DNA of 64,000 bases from Platerodrilus igneus (taxonomy: Eukaryota; Arthropoda; Insecta; Coleoptera; Lycidae), in contig JARFIW010001082.1 of NCBI GenBank assembly GCA_036346225.1, positions 5,084,001 through 5,148,000 of the forward strand. The letters are read 5' to 3'. The translations under genes and the position numbers were made by a program. The notes below the pieces were generated by a model. The model saw only the letters and a program-made list of their open reading frames with translations, was not told the DNA's origin and did no database searches. Positions 54,872 through 64,000 of the stretch are shown one piece after another. Position 1 is the stretch's first letter; the number at the start of each line of letters is the position of its first letter.

Positions 54872-55972
54872 TCAAACGCATTTTGGGTGCGGAAATCGAA
54901 ATTCCGATAACATAATGCGGAAAGCAACACATCCGCAAGATCCGCCACGTTCGTAGGCTTTTACGGAACTCACAGCATTAAAATGAACGTTAATAAAATC
55001 AGCAAGACTACCTCCACATTTGGATTGTAGAATTTTGTTTAAAAAGAAATTGATTATTCTGCGGGGACTATCGTAACGATCCTTGAGCGTTGTCCACGCC
55101 TTATCGTACAGTTCAGGAAGTAGTTCGAGATCTGATATAAGAGATAAAGCTTCTGCTTTAAGTAGAGAGCGGAGATAAATAAATTTAGTAGTCTTAGGTA
55201 ATGAGGAATTGCTATCTACCAAATTGACAAAGAGTGCTTTGAATGTGGACCAATTGGCCACTTGACCAGAAAAGGTCGGAATCTCAGGTGGTTTTAAGTT
55301 AACCGAAGCAGCATCAGAAGCATATGCGTGTTTAGACTCGGAATTAACCGCAGGCCGTTCCTTTAGGTCTAAATATTTAGCTCTAACAACATCAATTAAA
55401 TCATTAAAAGCAGACCTTTGGGCTTTCACTTGCAGTTTGACGTCCGCTGATAAATTATAATTCATAATTTCATCATGTAAGGCTTCGTAACCAATTTCAA
55501 GTTTATCCAGACGTATTATTTTCGCCTGAAACCCGTACAATTTTGTAGTAGTGGCAGTTGTTGCGAAATCGGAAATCTCTGTGATTTGATAAAAAATGTT
55601 TTCTAATCTAGCTTCTAATTGCGCTTTTGGAGCCATTATGAATGAAAATATTCGCCAATTAATCACAATTAAATTAGCCGTGTAGTCAACAATTATATGC
55701 GGTTTCCTTTTTTGACGCGTTTCATCAACCAAGGAATCAAAAGACATGCTACTCAATAGTATTACACACTTATTTTTCTTTGTAACGTAACTTACCATTG
55801 TCATATTTGTTCTAAACGCAAACGTTGAAGAATGCATTTGCTCTTCTTTATACGCCCGTAGTTCTTGGGGAATGTCCGCTTTGTTTTGCCCTAATGTTCC
55901 TACTAAGGTAATACCTTTTTCAAACAGGAATTCTGCAAGTAGAACACTAGTGAAAAAATTATCCACTGTCAC
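54872..55972 (-). pseudogene. Chimeric frame: piggyBac transposase end fused to Bel/Pao gag
   Basis: One uninterrupted frame of 366 codons. Residues 1-96 are piggyBac transposase (VDNFFTSVLLAEFLFEKGIT at the start with the second catalytic Asp at residue 4, then LVGTLGQNKADIP and KPHIIVDYT). About 16 junction residues follow, then gag from Met at 55636 (MAPKAQLEARLENIFYQ) with the DUF1759 domain (PPEIPTFSGQVANWSTFKAL, KTTKFIYLRSLLKAEAL, SPRRIINFFLNKILQ). The last 20 or so residues are frameshifted gag. The fusion is an accident of insertion; there is no evidence that it is expressed. Confidence 0.85.
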
Positions 55973-56908
55973 GTTTCTTCAACTATACTCAATAGTGCTC
56001 ACGAGTCTTTTACAATGTTTGCACCTAAATCCTTCTGTACGGTCTAATCCGACTGCATTCCAACGTAAACTTTTCCGTCTATCACGTAACTTGTAGCCGA
56101 ATCACACATCCAGAATATTTTTGCCATATTTGGCGGGTTTAGATGGCATATATTGAATAGAACTACAACGACCTCTATATGGCAGAAGTTGTTCGTTTAT
56201 TGTTACGTTTTCTTTAGAAATTAAGGTTTCCTACATTGTTTGAGAAATAGTTTCCATATGTATCTAAATGCATCAAGTTTATCCGTAGCTCTCCTAACTT
56301 CTATGTTCGCTTATCATCGAATTTGATAAACCGCCAAATGTCTTCGAATCTATTTATGCTCGATAAATTGGGTTTGCACGTTTGTCTAAAAACAGATCTC
56401 TAACTGGCACGTCCCACGATTTACCTATGCCGCTCTGTAGAGGCAGCCCTATAAATGCTTTTAGTTCAAGGATATTCGTCCATTGTTTATTTTTCATTCC
56501 TAACATTCGCCTACTTTCTAAGTTTGTACAGTGACATATTTCTTCTAATATGTCTTGAGTTATAAAATTATTCCAAGCATCAACAGAAGTTTTATTATTA
56601 TTAATTTTGTGCGACGGAACTGAGGCAACTCTGATAATGTTTTGTGCCATTGTTTTTCCTTGTGATAATGATGCCATTTGCCATAAGAGCCCATTACTCG
56701 CAAGAAACACATAATTTACGTGTTCTACTAGTGGCTGTTCATCATTGATATTATTATCAGATTTACTAGTATATTCGTCGTCGCTACTTTCAGAATCACT
56801 AACATTGAGAGGTATTTCCTCATCTATATTGCAATAATTGTTACTACCTTGGTACTCACACTCATCTTCACTTCGCCTGAAACTTCGTTTTAGTTGAATT
56901 TGCGTCAT
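55680..56908 (-). pseudogene. piggyBac transposase, copy 2, truncated by Bel/Pao
   Basis: Frame 56908-56354 starts MTQIQLKRSFRRSEDE with the acidic N-terminal region typical of the family (ESSDDEYTSKSDN). The helical region follows: NFITQDILEEICHCTN, then WTNILELKAFIGLPL, then WDVPVRDLF. In another frame near 56220-56150 TINEQLLPYRGRC and YMPSKPAKYG appear; the first catalytic Asp (TIDEQ) is Asn (codon 56195-56197). Near 55972 NVTVDNFFTS retains the second Asp. The frame then enters the Bel/Pao gag at VDYT, so the third Asp region and the cysteine-rich C-terminus are gone. It is better preserved than the 5.6-7.5 kb copy. Confidence 0.85.
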
Positions 56909-57339
56909 CTATTCGTCAGCCCACTGGCGCACTATATGTTCAACATAAATCAGGATCCAGTACATTCACAGACCGTTTGTTTCGCAGATTAGCCTTAAAA
57001 GTCAAATTATTGAAACTAGAACCTTATACAGAAATTACACACTAGTAATGCATGTGTACCATGCCATGCGCTTTCCATTACATGAACTGCGGACTAATGC
57101 AGACAGCAACAGTATTCGTGCATAGTAGGCTTGCGTACTAGAAGCAGGTAGTTCTACAAAATGGTTCAGATATTTACTGTAGCACATTGCACCGAAACGC
57201 AAACAAACCAAACTTTTAGCAGGGTTTGTGGGACCCCACATATGAACAAGCTGCGTATTACTTGTTTTTTTTTGTTTTTTTCAAGCAGAATCTTTGTACA
57301 ACTGTTATATGTATTCCAATTGGAAGAAGAACATGTAGA
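56909..57339. other. Unassigned spacer
   Basis: No supported feature; no piggyBac TIR or TTAA duplication was identified upstream of the transposase start. Confidence 0.4.
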
Positions 57340-57875
57340 TAGAGAATTCCTAGAAACATCGTCACAGGTAACGAGTCGTGGATTTATGCGTATAAGCCAG
57401 AAAGAAAAGGCCAGTCGGCAGTTTGAATGTTTCAATGTGAAGCAAAGCCAACAAAAGTTGTTTGTTCTCGAAGCGTTAAAAAGTAAATGATGGCATTTTT
57501 CTTCACGAAAACCGGTCCTGTGGCAACTGTGACTCTCGAAAATCAAAAGGCCCTTAATTCAGCATGGTATATGACCATTTCTTTGCCTGAAGTTTTCGGT
57601 AAATTGAGAGAAACCAACCAAAAATAACGAATCATTGCATCATGACAATGCAAGCTCACACACATCACATGAAACAAACAAGTATTTGGACACACAAAAG
57701 ATCAAACTGCGTGGACAACGATTTTCATCGCCTGACGAAGCGGTTGAGGTCTTCAAAACGCATGTTTTAGAGTTACCATCTTCTGACTGAACAAAGTGCT
57801 TTGAATGGTGATTCAATCGCATGCAAAAGTGTATAGATCTTAAAGACGATTATTTTGAAAAGCAATAAAAGTATT
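57340..57875 (+). pseudogene. mariner transposase, C-terminal part, internally deleted
   Basis: The plus strand from 57361 reads VTGNESWIYAYKPERKGQSA, with Asn in place of the first catalytic Asp (TGDESW), then a Trp-to-stop change at 57424. It continues AKPTKVV, MMAFFFTKTGPVATVTLEN, SAWYMTISLPEVFGKLRETN, then after a shift HHDNASSHTSHETNKYLDTQ with the second Asp. The 20-odd residues with SPDLAPxD and the third Asp are missing: the frame jumps to LRGQRFSSPDEAVEVFKTHV and MQKCIDLKDDYFEKQ, ending at about 57870. It is a classic mariner (mellifera/cecropia-like), inactivated three ways. Confidence 0.85.
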
Positions 57876-57944
57876 TTTCATCAAATTCATTTGTTTATTC
57901 TTTCTATTCTCAATACATAGATAGCGTCCCGCGTACATAGAACT

Positions 57945-58335
57945 GGAGAAAGATGTTTCGTTTCGGAATACCTCTAAGAGCGTTGATCTCCATAGTTAAC
58001 ACGGTTAAGTCTCAATGCAACATGCACGTAATCGACGAATTAGTGGAGAAGAACTGTATTACTATGCTTTGTCTTTCACCATACCAGCACGAGCTCAATC
58101 CTATTAAGTTTGTACAGGCTCAAATAAATCTAAAGTGACCTTTAGTAACACGGATTTTGAATTAGGTTCTGTGAAAATGTTATTACAAATAGCTTTAAAA
58201 AATGTAACGTCGGACAAATGGAAAAAATGTTCTGAACATGTTTTGGAAATTAGATAATACAATTCAAATACTTGTAGAATCTTTAATTATTCAGTTAACG
58301 ACGATTAGAGTGACAATCATTATTATTATAACAAC
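57945..58335 (+). pseudogene. DDE_3-type transposase, C-terminal fragment
   Basis: Frame 57953-58138 has NMHVIDELVEKNCITMLCL, then SPYQHELNPIKFVQAQINLK. This corresponds to the LPPYHC-LNPIELIWAQVK block of the arthropod DDE_3 family, with the catalytic Glu changed to Lys. After frame changes NVTSDKWKKCSEHV and WKLDNTIQILVESLIIQL complete the domain. It is the C-terminal counterpart of the fragment at 46.15-47.11 kb, but lies 11 kb away and is a separate copy. Confidence 0.7.
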
Positions 58336-58403
58336 ATGAATATATCTTATTAAAGTAACTCGTTTATGTTTTATACATGTACTTTGATCTGAATAACGAA
58401 CAT

Positions 58404-58985
58404 TACATAAATGATCATCATCATCATCACTAGGTCTTTAGGTCTTCAGTCCTAGAACTGGTTGGATCCGTACCTCCATTAATTACTATTCTTAGCTAAC
58501 TTACACATTTCTCTGAAATTCCCCCAGCCTACATCTTTCACTATCTGTGTGCAATAGTCTAATCTAGGTCTGACTACCTCTTTCTCTCCTTTCTCAGGCT
58601 TCTAATATATCCAGCACTATTCTCTTATACCCTACACGTGTCCTATCACTATATCTTCTATTTCTTTGCCGCTTTCCACAGATATCTTAATTTCGATACA
58701 ATTAATAGAAAATCTTTGTTCTTAACTTTGTATGTTCATGATATCTTCATCAATTATCTGTAACACCACATTTCAAAGGCTTCTAACTTTTTTGTGTCTG
58801 CTTCTCTTACTGTTCAGGTTTCACAGCTGCACAGTACAGTGTTCCACAAAGGTGCTTTCAGCAATTTTTTCCTTGTTTCTACGTTTATTTTCTTTGCACA
58901 TAGCAGCTACTGTTTTCTTGTTAAATACAGCACAGTCTTGTGTAAATTTTTTTCTTCTTTAAATATCTTTTTCACTTTTCCCCTT
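58404..58985 (-). mobile_element. LINE (RTE type), copy B1, 3' fragment
   Basis: The minus strand matches 3960-4490 of copy A: from the TCATCATCATCATCA run (RTE 3' repeats, 58408-58430) through GTCTTCAGTCC, CACATTTCTCTGAAATTCC, AATAGTCTAATCTAGGTC and the region of the C-terminal domain. It is truncated at its 5' side near 58985. Confidence 0.8.
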
Positions 58986-58989
58986 CTAT

Positions 58990-59165
58990 TGTTATATATT
59001 CCATATTTCGCCGATATTCAAGTGGTACCCGAAGTGGAGTTCAGCAATCTGACAGCTACCAAGATCATCCACCACTTAGACATTTGCCTAATCAATAATT
59101 TTCCAATTACTTCTTTTGCTCAATCAACATTTGCTGAGGATATTGCAAAAAAAAAAACCTGTGTT
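58990..59165 (+). pseudogene. Possible LTR-retrotransposon integrase scrap
   Basis: The tail of frame 58794-59177 reads VVPEVEFSNLTATKIIHHLD and LINNFPITSF, which resembles the segment between the first and second catalytic Asp of Ty3/gypsy-type integrases. It is short and unsupported by neighbours, lying between two LINE fragments. Confidence 0.3.
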
Positions 59166-59215
59166 TGTTTACGATAATCATCAGGTTTAAATACAAAAAC
59201 TTTTTCATAAATAGG

Positions 59216-60680
59216 TTTTTAATTCTGGAACTGAACGCGCACCTGCATTGATTTCTATTCTGAGCTAACCTACACATTTTCCAGCAATTTCCACAGCCTA
59301 CGTGTGTTCAATAGGCTAATATAGATCTACCTCTAACTTTTTGTTTTCCGTTCTCTACTTCTAATATATTCCGTATTATTCCCTCGTGCCTTAGTTTGTC
59401 TCCTAGCTCTCCTATTTTTTACAGTTTTCCGCATATTTCTTTCTTCTCCTACCATTTCTAGAACCTATTTGTTCTTAACTTTGTCCGTCCGTAATATCTT
59501 CATCATACGCCTTTACCACCACATTTCAAAAGTTTCTATCTTTTTCGTGTCCGCTTCTCCTACTGCCCACGTTTCACAGCCGCACATGTTTTCAGAAATA
59601 TTTTCGTTGTTTCTATGTTTGTTGTCTTTCAACATAGTAGTTGCTTTCTCTTGTTAAATGCAGTACGGCCTTGTACTAATCCTTGATTTTTCTAAGTAGC
59701 AGAAATCCTTAACCTCTTGTGAGTTCTCGTTTCCTATTTGTATTCTGGTTTTTTATTTATTTTTCCCTCCTTAAATACTTGTACTTGAGTTCTATTTTTG
59801 TTAAATTTCATACCGTATATCTCTCTTTATACTGTTTCCAAATGTCTTTTTCTGTTTGACAGTATTCATTGCCTCTTTGATGTACAAGTTAAAAATTAAC
59901 GGGAATAGAGCATATCCATATCTCATCCCTTTCTTATCAATTACTTCTCTACATACCTGCTCCATTTCTATTACAGCTGTTTGCTCTTTGTGTAAATTCA
60001 CTAGCCGTCTATTCCTATAACACATTCTAATCTTTTTTAGTATTTCAAACATTTTTTCCGTATAACTATCTCCACACCCCATTTTCTTTTCTTTGACCCT
60101 ATGAATTACCCTAAAGTGTCTGCTTCAAAAATATACCGCCTCTGGCCACTGAACTTCGCTAATCCCTGCTATATCTAATGCTAACCTATGCATTTTAATT
60201 TTTTAATTCTCTAGCTTGCGTACTTGCTTCATGCTTCTAACATTCCATGCCCCGACTCGCAAGATGTTCCCGGTCCTTCTTTTCTTATTGCACATACAGA
60301 TCACATCTCCCGAAGTAGTTCCATCGAAATCCAAATTGGGATTACTTTAACTTCGGAATCTTTTACTCCAAAGGGTGCAATCATTTTAAAAAATATTTTT
60401 AGTACGTTCTGTACTTGATTGGTAATATGCTGGTTTCATGTTGCCATTCACATCGCAGTAGTGTCTTAGAATGCCATACCTACCCCTACGGTCCCTGCCA
60501 CTCTAAATACCGAAAGAGCTACTGCCCTCTTTCGGGGATCTGTCTTAGTTTGGTTCCTCACTAAGACCCAACTAATTTGGTTAAACCTATAATTCGGCTC
60601 TTTAACTCACTGAAACACGCAAGCGATTCTACACGTTCTAGTATTCTAGAACTTCTTCAAGGTGCAGATCCGTTCAGAAA
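59216..60680 (-). mobile_element. LINE (RTE type), copy B2, internally deleted
   Basis: Both outer ends are present: the 3' region near 59216 (TTCTGGAACTGAACGC-like) and the 5' end near 60680. Frame 60082-59801 opens MGCGDSYTEK (early endonuclease linker, matching 1729-1745 of copy A) and passes directly to MFEILKKIRMCYRNRRLV (RT palm), skipping most of the endonuclease and the first RT motifs, about 1.7 kb relative to copy A. RT words KGMRYGYALFPLIFNLYIKE follow. The C-terminal domain lies at 59340-59660. The 5' UTR (60180-60680) is well kept. Confidence 0.8.
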
Positions 60681-60689
60681 GGACATAAA

Positions 60690-62475
60690 TGATGTTATTG
60701 AACTAAATTTATTGCTTATTTAAAAAGGTACTTGAAGGCATGCAAAAATTATTGAAATTATAGCAGCAAGAAAAATATCAATGCGCTTATCGAAATATCG
60801 GATTGAAAATTGAATAATAATTCACACGTTATTATGTTTATTAAATAATAAAGTACTAAGGTACTTTTCAAAAAGTTCGATAATATTTATTTTTCGTTTA
60901 TCTAAAACTCATAAGGGACGGCTAAGGCAAGTCAGGATCACTAAAAATGTGTTCTGTTGTCATTTACTACTAAGACCATAATTAAGCAGACGCGAATTAC
61001 TAGTGCAGTTTCTAAAAATGTGCATACAATTTCAAAAATTTAAAAGCTGCTTCTACGAAGACTTAATATTATTATTGCATTGAAGTTTATTGTACAACAT
61101 GGCTTCGTTTGTAAATTTACTCTAATATAAAGCAATTGAAATAAGTTTCGATACACTACCTTTAGTTTAGCAACATGTTGAAATTAAACGCCCCAAATCA
61201 AGAAAGTCATTGCATACTGAAGAGTTTTCCGAACGCAATTCTGATAAAAAATGAGGTCAATATTTCTTTTGATTATCAAATCAGCAGCGCACGAAGCTTC
61301 TGAAGTACTACTTCCTTCAATCATCAAAACCAGTTACAAAAAAAGTTCTTTTGACTTTAGATTCAACAGTACTGTCATTTTATATTTTAATGGAAATATC
61401 TGTTAACAGAATGGCTTATAAGCAATTATTCAATAGTACAACTTTTACCTTGTATGACATAACTGACCCAATATTCTCTAATATCTCCTAGAACAGTAAA
61501 AGCAAAATAAAGGCAATAATCTTTCGAGTCAGGTGTACGAGACAATCCAAAATGTCACCTGTGAACTACGACCAGGGTTATAAGTTTTGTTTCAATCGCT
61601 GAAATAGTGCAATATATCTGGTTTGTTTCTCCATAAATTCACAGAATGATCGCATTCTTACAAACTGCAAAGTGAAACTTGGAACAATTTGTGGGGATAT
61701 TTTCATTGCCTGTCTCAAGAGAGCCAAGAATTACGTGCGCCTTAGATTCAGAAGAGATTGTGACAAAATACATCGCTGACGATGAAACTTAGCTTACGCT
61801 TTGAAATATATGGAGTTTTGTGAGTCATTAGATGTTTTATTCAATGTTCTATTTACATATGAATTTCTCATCTTATATTTTGTTTCCATGTTGCATTTAA
61901 TAAGCATAAAAGTAATCTATGAGGATACGTTGCTTTATATAATGAACCCACGCGGATTTTAAAACATTTTCCTATCCTGTGTCTGCAGGTTGCTATCAAA
62001 CCTTACACTTGTATGTGCATTTCGAAATACCTCTCCACTTCTTCAAAGCTATTTTTAATTATATACTTAACCGACTTCAGATTTTTGCGAATATCTTCGA
62101 TTTTGTAGAATTGGCAAACCTTTATGCGATTTATAAAGCAAACTGCACTCCTCAGAACTAACATTCCTGCTGAGTTACGTCCTACAAAATAATAAACGTT
62201 ATACCCTGTGATTGCAATTTAAATCCACCTAAAGGACAATTTATAAGTGCCGTTAGAATTAAGTTTTTCACTAAATTAAAATTATAACAGAAATTAAATA
62301 AAATGAAATTACTTTTATTAGCCTAATACCTATCTTATAATTTTAGTACTTATACTAAGCTGTGGTTTTACAATTATGTATGTATAGAAAATTGCAATTA
62401 ACCTTCTTTGCAGGTAAACTCCTGCTGGGGATACTTTCGCGTTCTGGATTTAACTGACCCACTTAAATTGAATAA
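60690..62475. other. Unassigned AT-rich sequence
   Basis: Nothing recognisable on either strand. It may include the decayed 3' non-coding part or LTR of the gypsy element beginning at about 62480, but no LTR boundary was seen. Confidence 0.4.
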
Positions 62476-62479
62476 ATAG

Positions 62480-64000
62480 GACTGTATGAGGGGAAGCGTA
62501 CTATTTGTCAATGAGGTATGCCATTAAAATCTTGTAATTCATAAATCAATGGAGAAACTAAACGGGATATCTAACATGGATTGAATTTGGGAACTAATTT
62601 TGCAGAAAACTTCTTATTGCGTGAGATAAGATATGGTTTTTCTTCCATACCTGTTCACCCAAGGTAAAGAAAATATTTTTCTTACGAAAATTGTAGTGGT
62701 TTTTACTTTTTTTCTTAAGCTTAAACAAACTGTTTTTAACATCAGTATCGATAGAAGGTAACGATTATTGTCCAAACGTACTTTTTCATCAAATTTAATT
62801 ACATTAGTTAATCACTAACAGAACGATAATAATTCATCAATTGGGATGTATTGTCTAAAAACTAAAAACCAATGTGAAAATTGAATAAGTTCAGACTTAG
62901 AGGTAACGTAATGCTTGTGCAATTTTAAAGATATTTTCACCCCATTTAGAGTGGTCAGACTCAATAGGATGAGATTTGGGTAATGATGACACTACTAACT
63001 CTTTGTGTATAATTTATTTGGGAGTGAATTTTAGCATTAAACCAAATCTTTTCTACTTCATCAAAAGTCACAACATTTTGAAAGTCTTTAGAGATAAATT
63101 GGGGACGATTGCTGCAGAGATACTTTAGATAAGAAACACTTATAGTTCTAGAAATTTTATGATTGCAGCAGATGTTGTTTTAATTAAGGGTTGAACGAAA
63201 ATGAATTTGGAAATTCAATCTGTTACTACTAACAAATACTGATTGCTTCTTTTCGAACGAGTAAGTTGTCCTAATAGATAAAAAAAATTAACCAAAAAGG
63301 ATAAGATACTTTCTTAAATTTGCCCATTAAGCCAGGTTGGGTTTCTTGTAAGTTTTCTTGTGCGCCACAGACCTTGCAACTTATAACGTAGCGACAAATA
63401 GAACTTTTAAAGTACACCAGTAATATAAAACAGATATTTTAGCTAAAGTTTTACTTACACCTAGGTGAGCAGCTATAAGTCATTGTAGCACATTTTTAAA
63501 ATGCCATTACGATGTGAAGTAGGAACGACTAATTTCCATTCAGGAATATTTGAAGTTTTACGCGGAAAGGAAGAAACAAATTTATAATGTGTGTCAGAAT
63601 TACACAAAAGGTTGGGAAATTATTAGGGCATTTAGAAACTTTTTGTAACACAGAATACCAAGCATCTGGATGCAAGTTAAGGTTGTTTAAACAAACGACA
63701 CCACGAGATAAAGCATCAGATACGATATTTACTTTCTCTGGTCTATGATGAATAGTGAAGGAAAATTGAAATATACATATGTTCCGAGTTAGACGTACAA
63801 TGGTTTGTTTTAAGTTGTTTAATCAGGTGAGAGTTATAACAGTAAAATGAACTGAATTTTTCTATACCAAAGACAACACCTGATAATGCTCTTTCGGTGG
63901 CAGCATGTTTTTGAGCCGAAGAGATAATTGAAGAGAGATTTGGTAAGAAAATGGTCTTAAATCGATAGAAGGCATAAATTTTGAATTTCATAAACAACTA
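62480..64000 (-). pseudogene. Ty3/gypsy pol remnant: RNase H to integrase C-terminus, runs off the window
   Basis: On the minus strand, starting at the window edge, frame 63997-63743 has SAQKHAATERALSGVVFGIE, the TExELLAVVxAIxKF block of RNase H. Then KVNIVSDALSR (about 63730-63698), the DALSR block. AAHLGVSKT and LYYW (about 63470-63430) are the integrase zinc-binding region. NRPQFISKDFQNVV (about 63110-63065) corresponds to the DNGPQF core. NKKFSAKLVPKFNPC with YELQDFNG (about 62625-62525) is the integrase C-terminal segment. Frameshifts and stops are frequent. The RT would lie beyond position 64000. Confidence 0.75.

Larger units (their letters stand above)
51406..55636 (-). mobile_element. 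Bel/Pao LTR retrotransposon, LTR-less and truncated
   Basis: The minus strand gives gag, zinc knuckles, protease, reverse transcriptase, RNase H and integrase in the Bel/Pao order. Both LTRs are missing: on the 5' side only about 20 bp separate a possible primer-binding word (TTGGCGAATATT) from the gag start. On the 3' side the integrase ends inside its catalytic core near 51415. The pol part is frameshifted in many places. Synthesised proteins would form virus-like particles and integrate cDNA in an active element; this copy cannot. Confidence 0.88.

Overview
The window is strongly AT-rich eukaryotic DNA with no recognisable host gene, no rRNA and no CRISPR array. Its content is typical of an arthropod, most probably insect, intergenic region: a thick layer of decayed transposable elements (TEs) of many classes, with (AT)n microsatellites and tRNA-derived SINEs. 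The species cannot be named from the sequence. Every recognisable protein-coding stretch is TE-derived, and each carries stops, frameshifts, truncations or lost catalytic residues.

Layout. 1.36-4.49 kb: a nearly full-length but broken RTE-type LINE (copy A). 5.57-7.50 kb (-): a decayed piggyBac transposase. 8.06-9.02 kb (+): a DUF4817-type Tc1/mariner-like transposase. 11.8-13.8 kb: a pair of direct repeats of about 270 bp around a module that recurs inverted at 19.75-20.05 kb. 15.5-16.7 kb (+): a hAT transposase fossil split by a tRNA-SINE. 17.4 kb: another copy of that SINE. 19.0-19.6 kb: a Penelope-like element (PLE) 3' end. 22.9-24.8 kb (+): a longer hAT fossil with one terminal repeat left. 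32.1-38.8 kb (+): several hAT fragments, with a young-looking 1.31-kb Tc1/mariner-type element (35.77-37.08 kb, 30-bp perfect TIRs, TA duplication) inserted among them and a SINE with an exact 11-bp target duplication at 33.1 kb. 38.84-39.2 kb: a second PLE end. 39.2-44.1 kb (-): LINE copy C, interrupted by a 3,076-bp non-autonomous hAT-like transposon with GC-rich ends and an exact 8-bp duplication. 46.2-47.1 kb: a DDE_3-type transposase split by a fourth SINE. 47.1-49.8 kb: a dense patch of (AT)n tracts, perfect hairpins and a 402-bp tandem/inverted array of a second tRNA-SINE family. 51.4-55.6 kb (-): a Bel/Pao retrotransposon fused in frame to a truncated piggyBac transposase (55.7-56.9 kb). 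57.3-58.3 kb: mariner and DDE_3 remnants. 58.4-60.7 kb (-): two more LINE copies. 62.5-64.0 kb (-): a Ty3/gypsy pol remnant running off the window edge.

There is no operon-like cooperation between genes; the story is nesting. Relative ages can be read: the GC-rich hAT-like element is younger than LINE copy C; SINEs are younger than the hAT and DDE_3 transposases they split; the 35.8-kb element is younger than the hAT debris around it; Bel/Pao is younger than its piggyBac host. I did not find a convincing new biological system. The most unusual structures are the GC-rich hAT-like element, the palindrome/(AT)n patch at 47.5-49.8 kb, hammerhead-like motifs at the PLE ends, and the piggyBac-gag chimeric reading frame.
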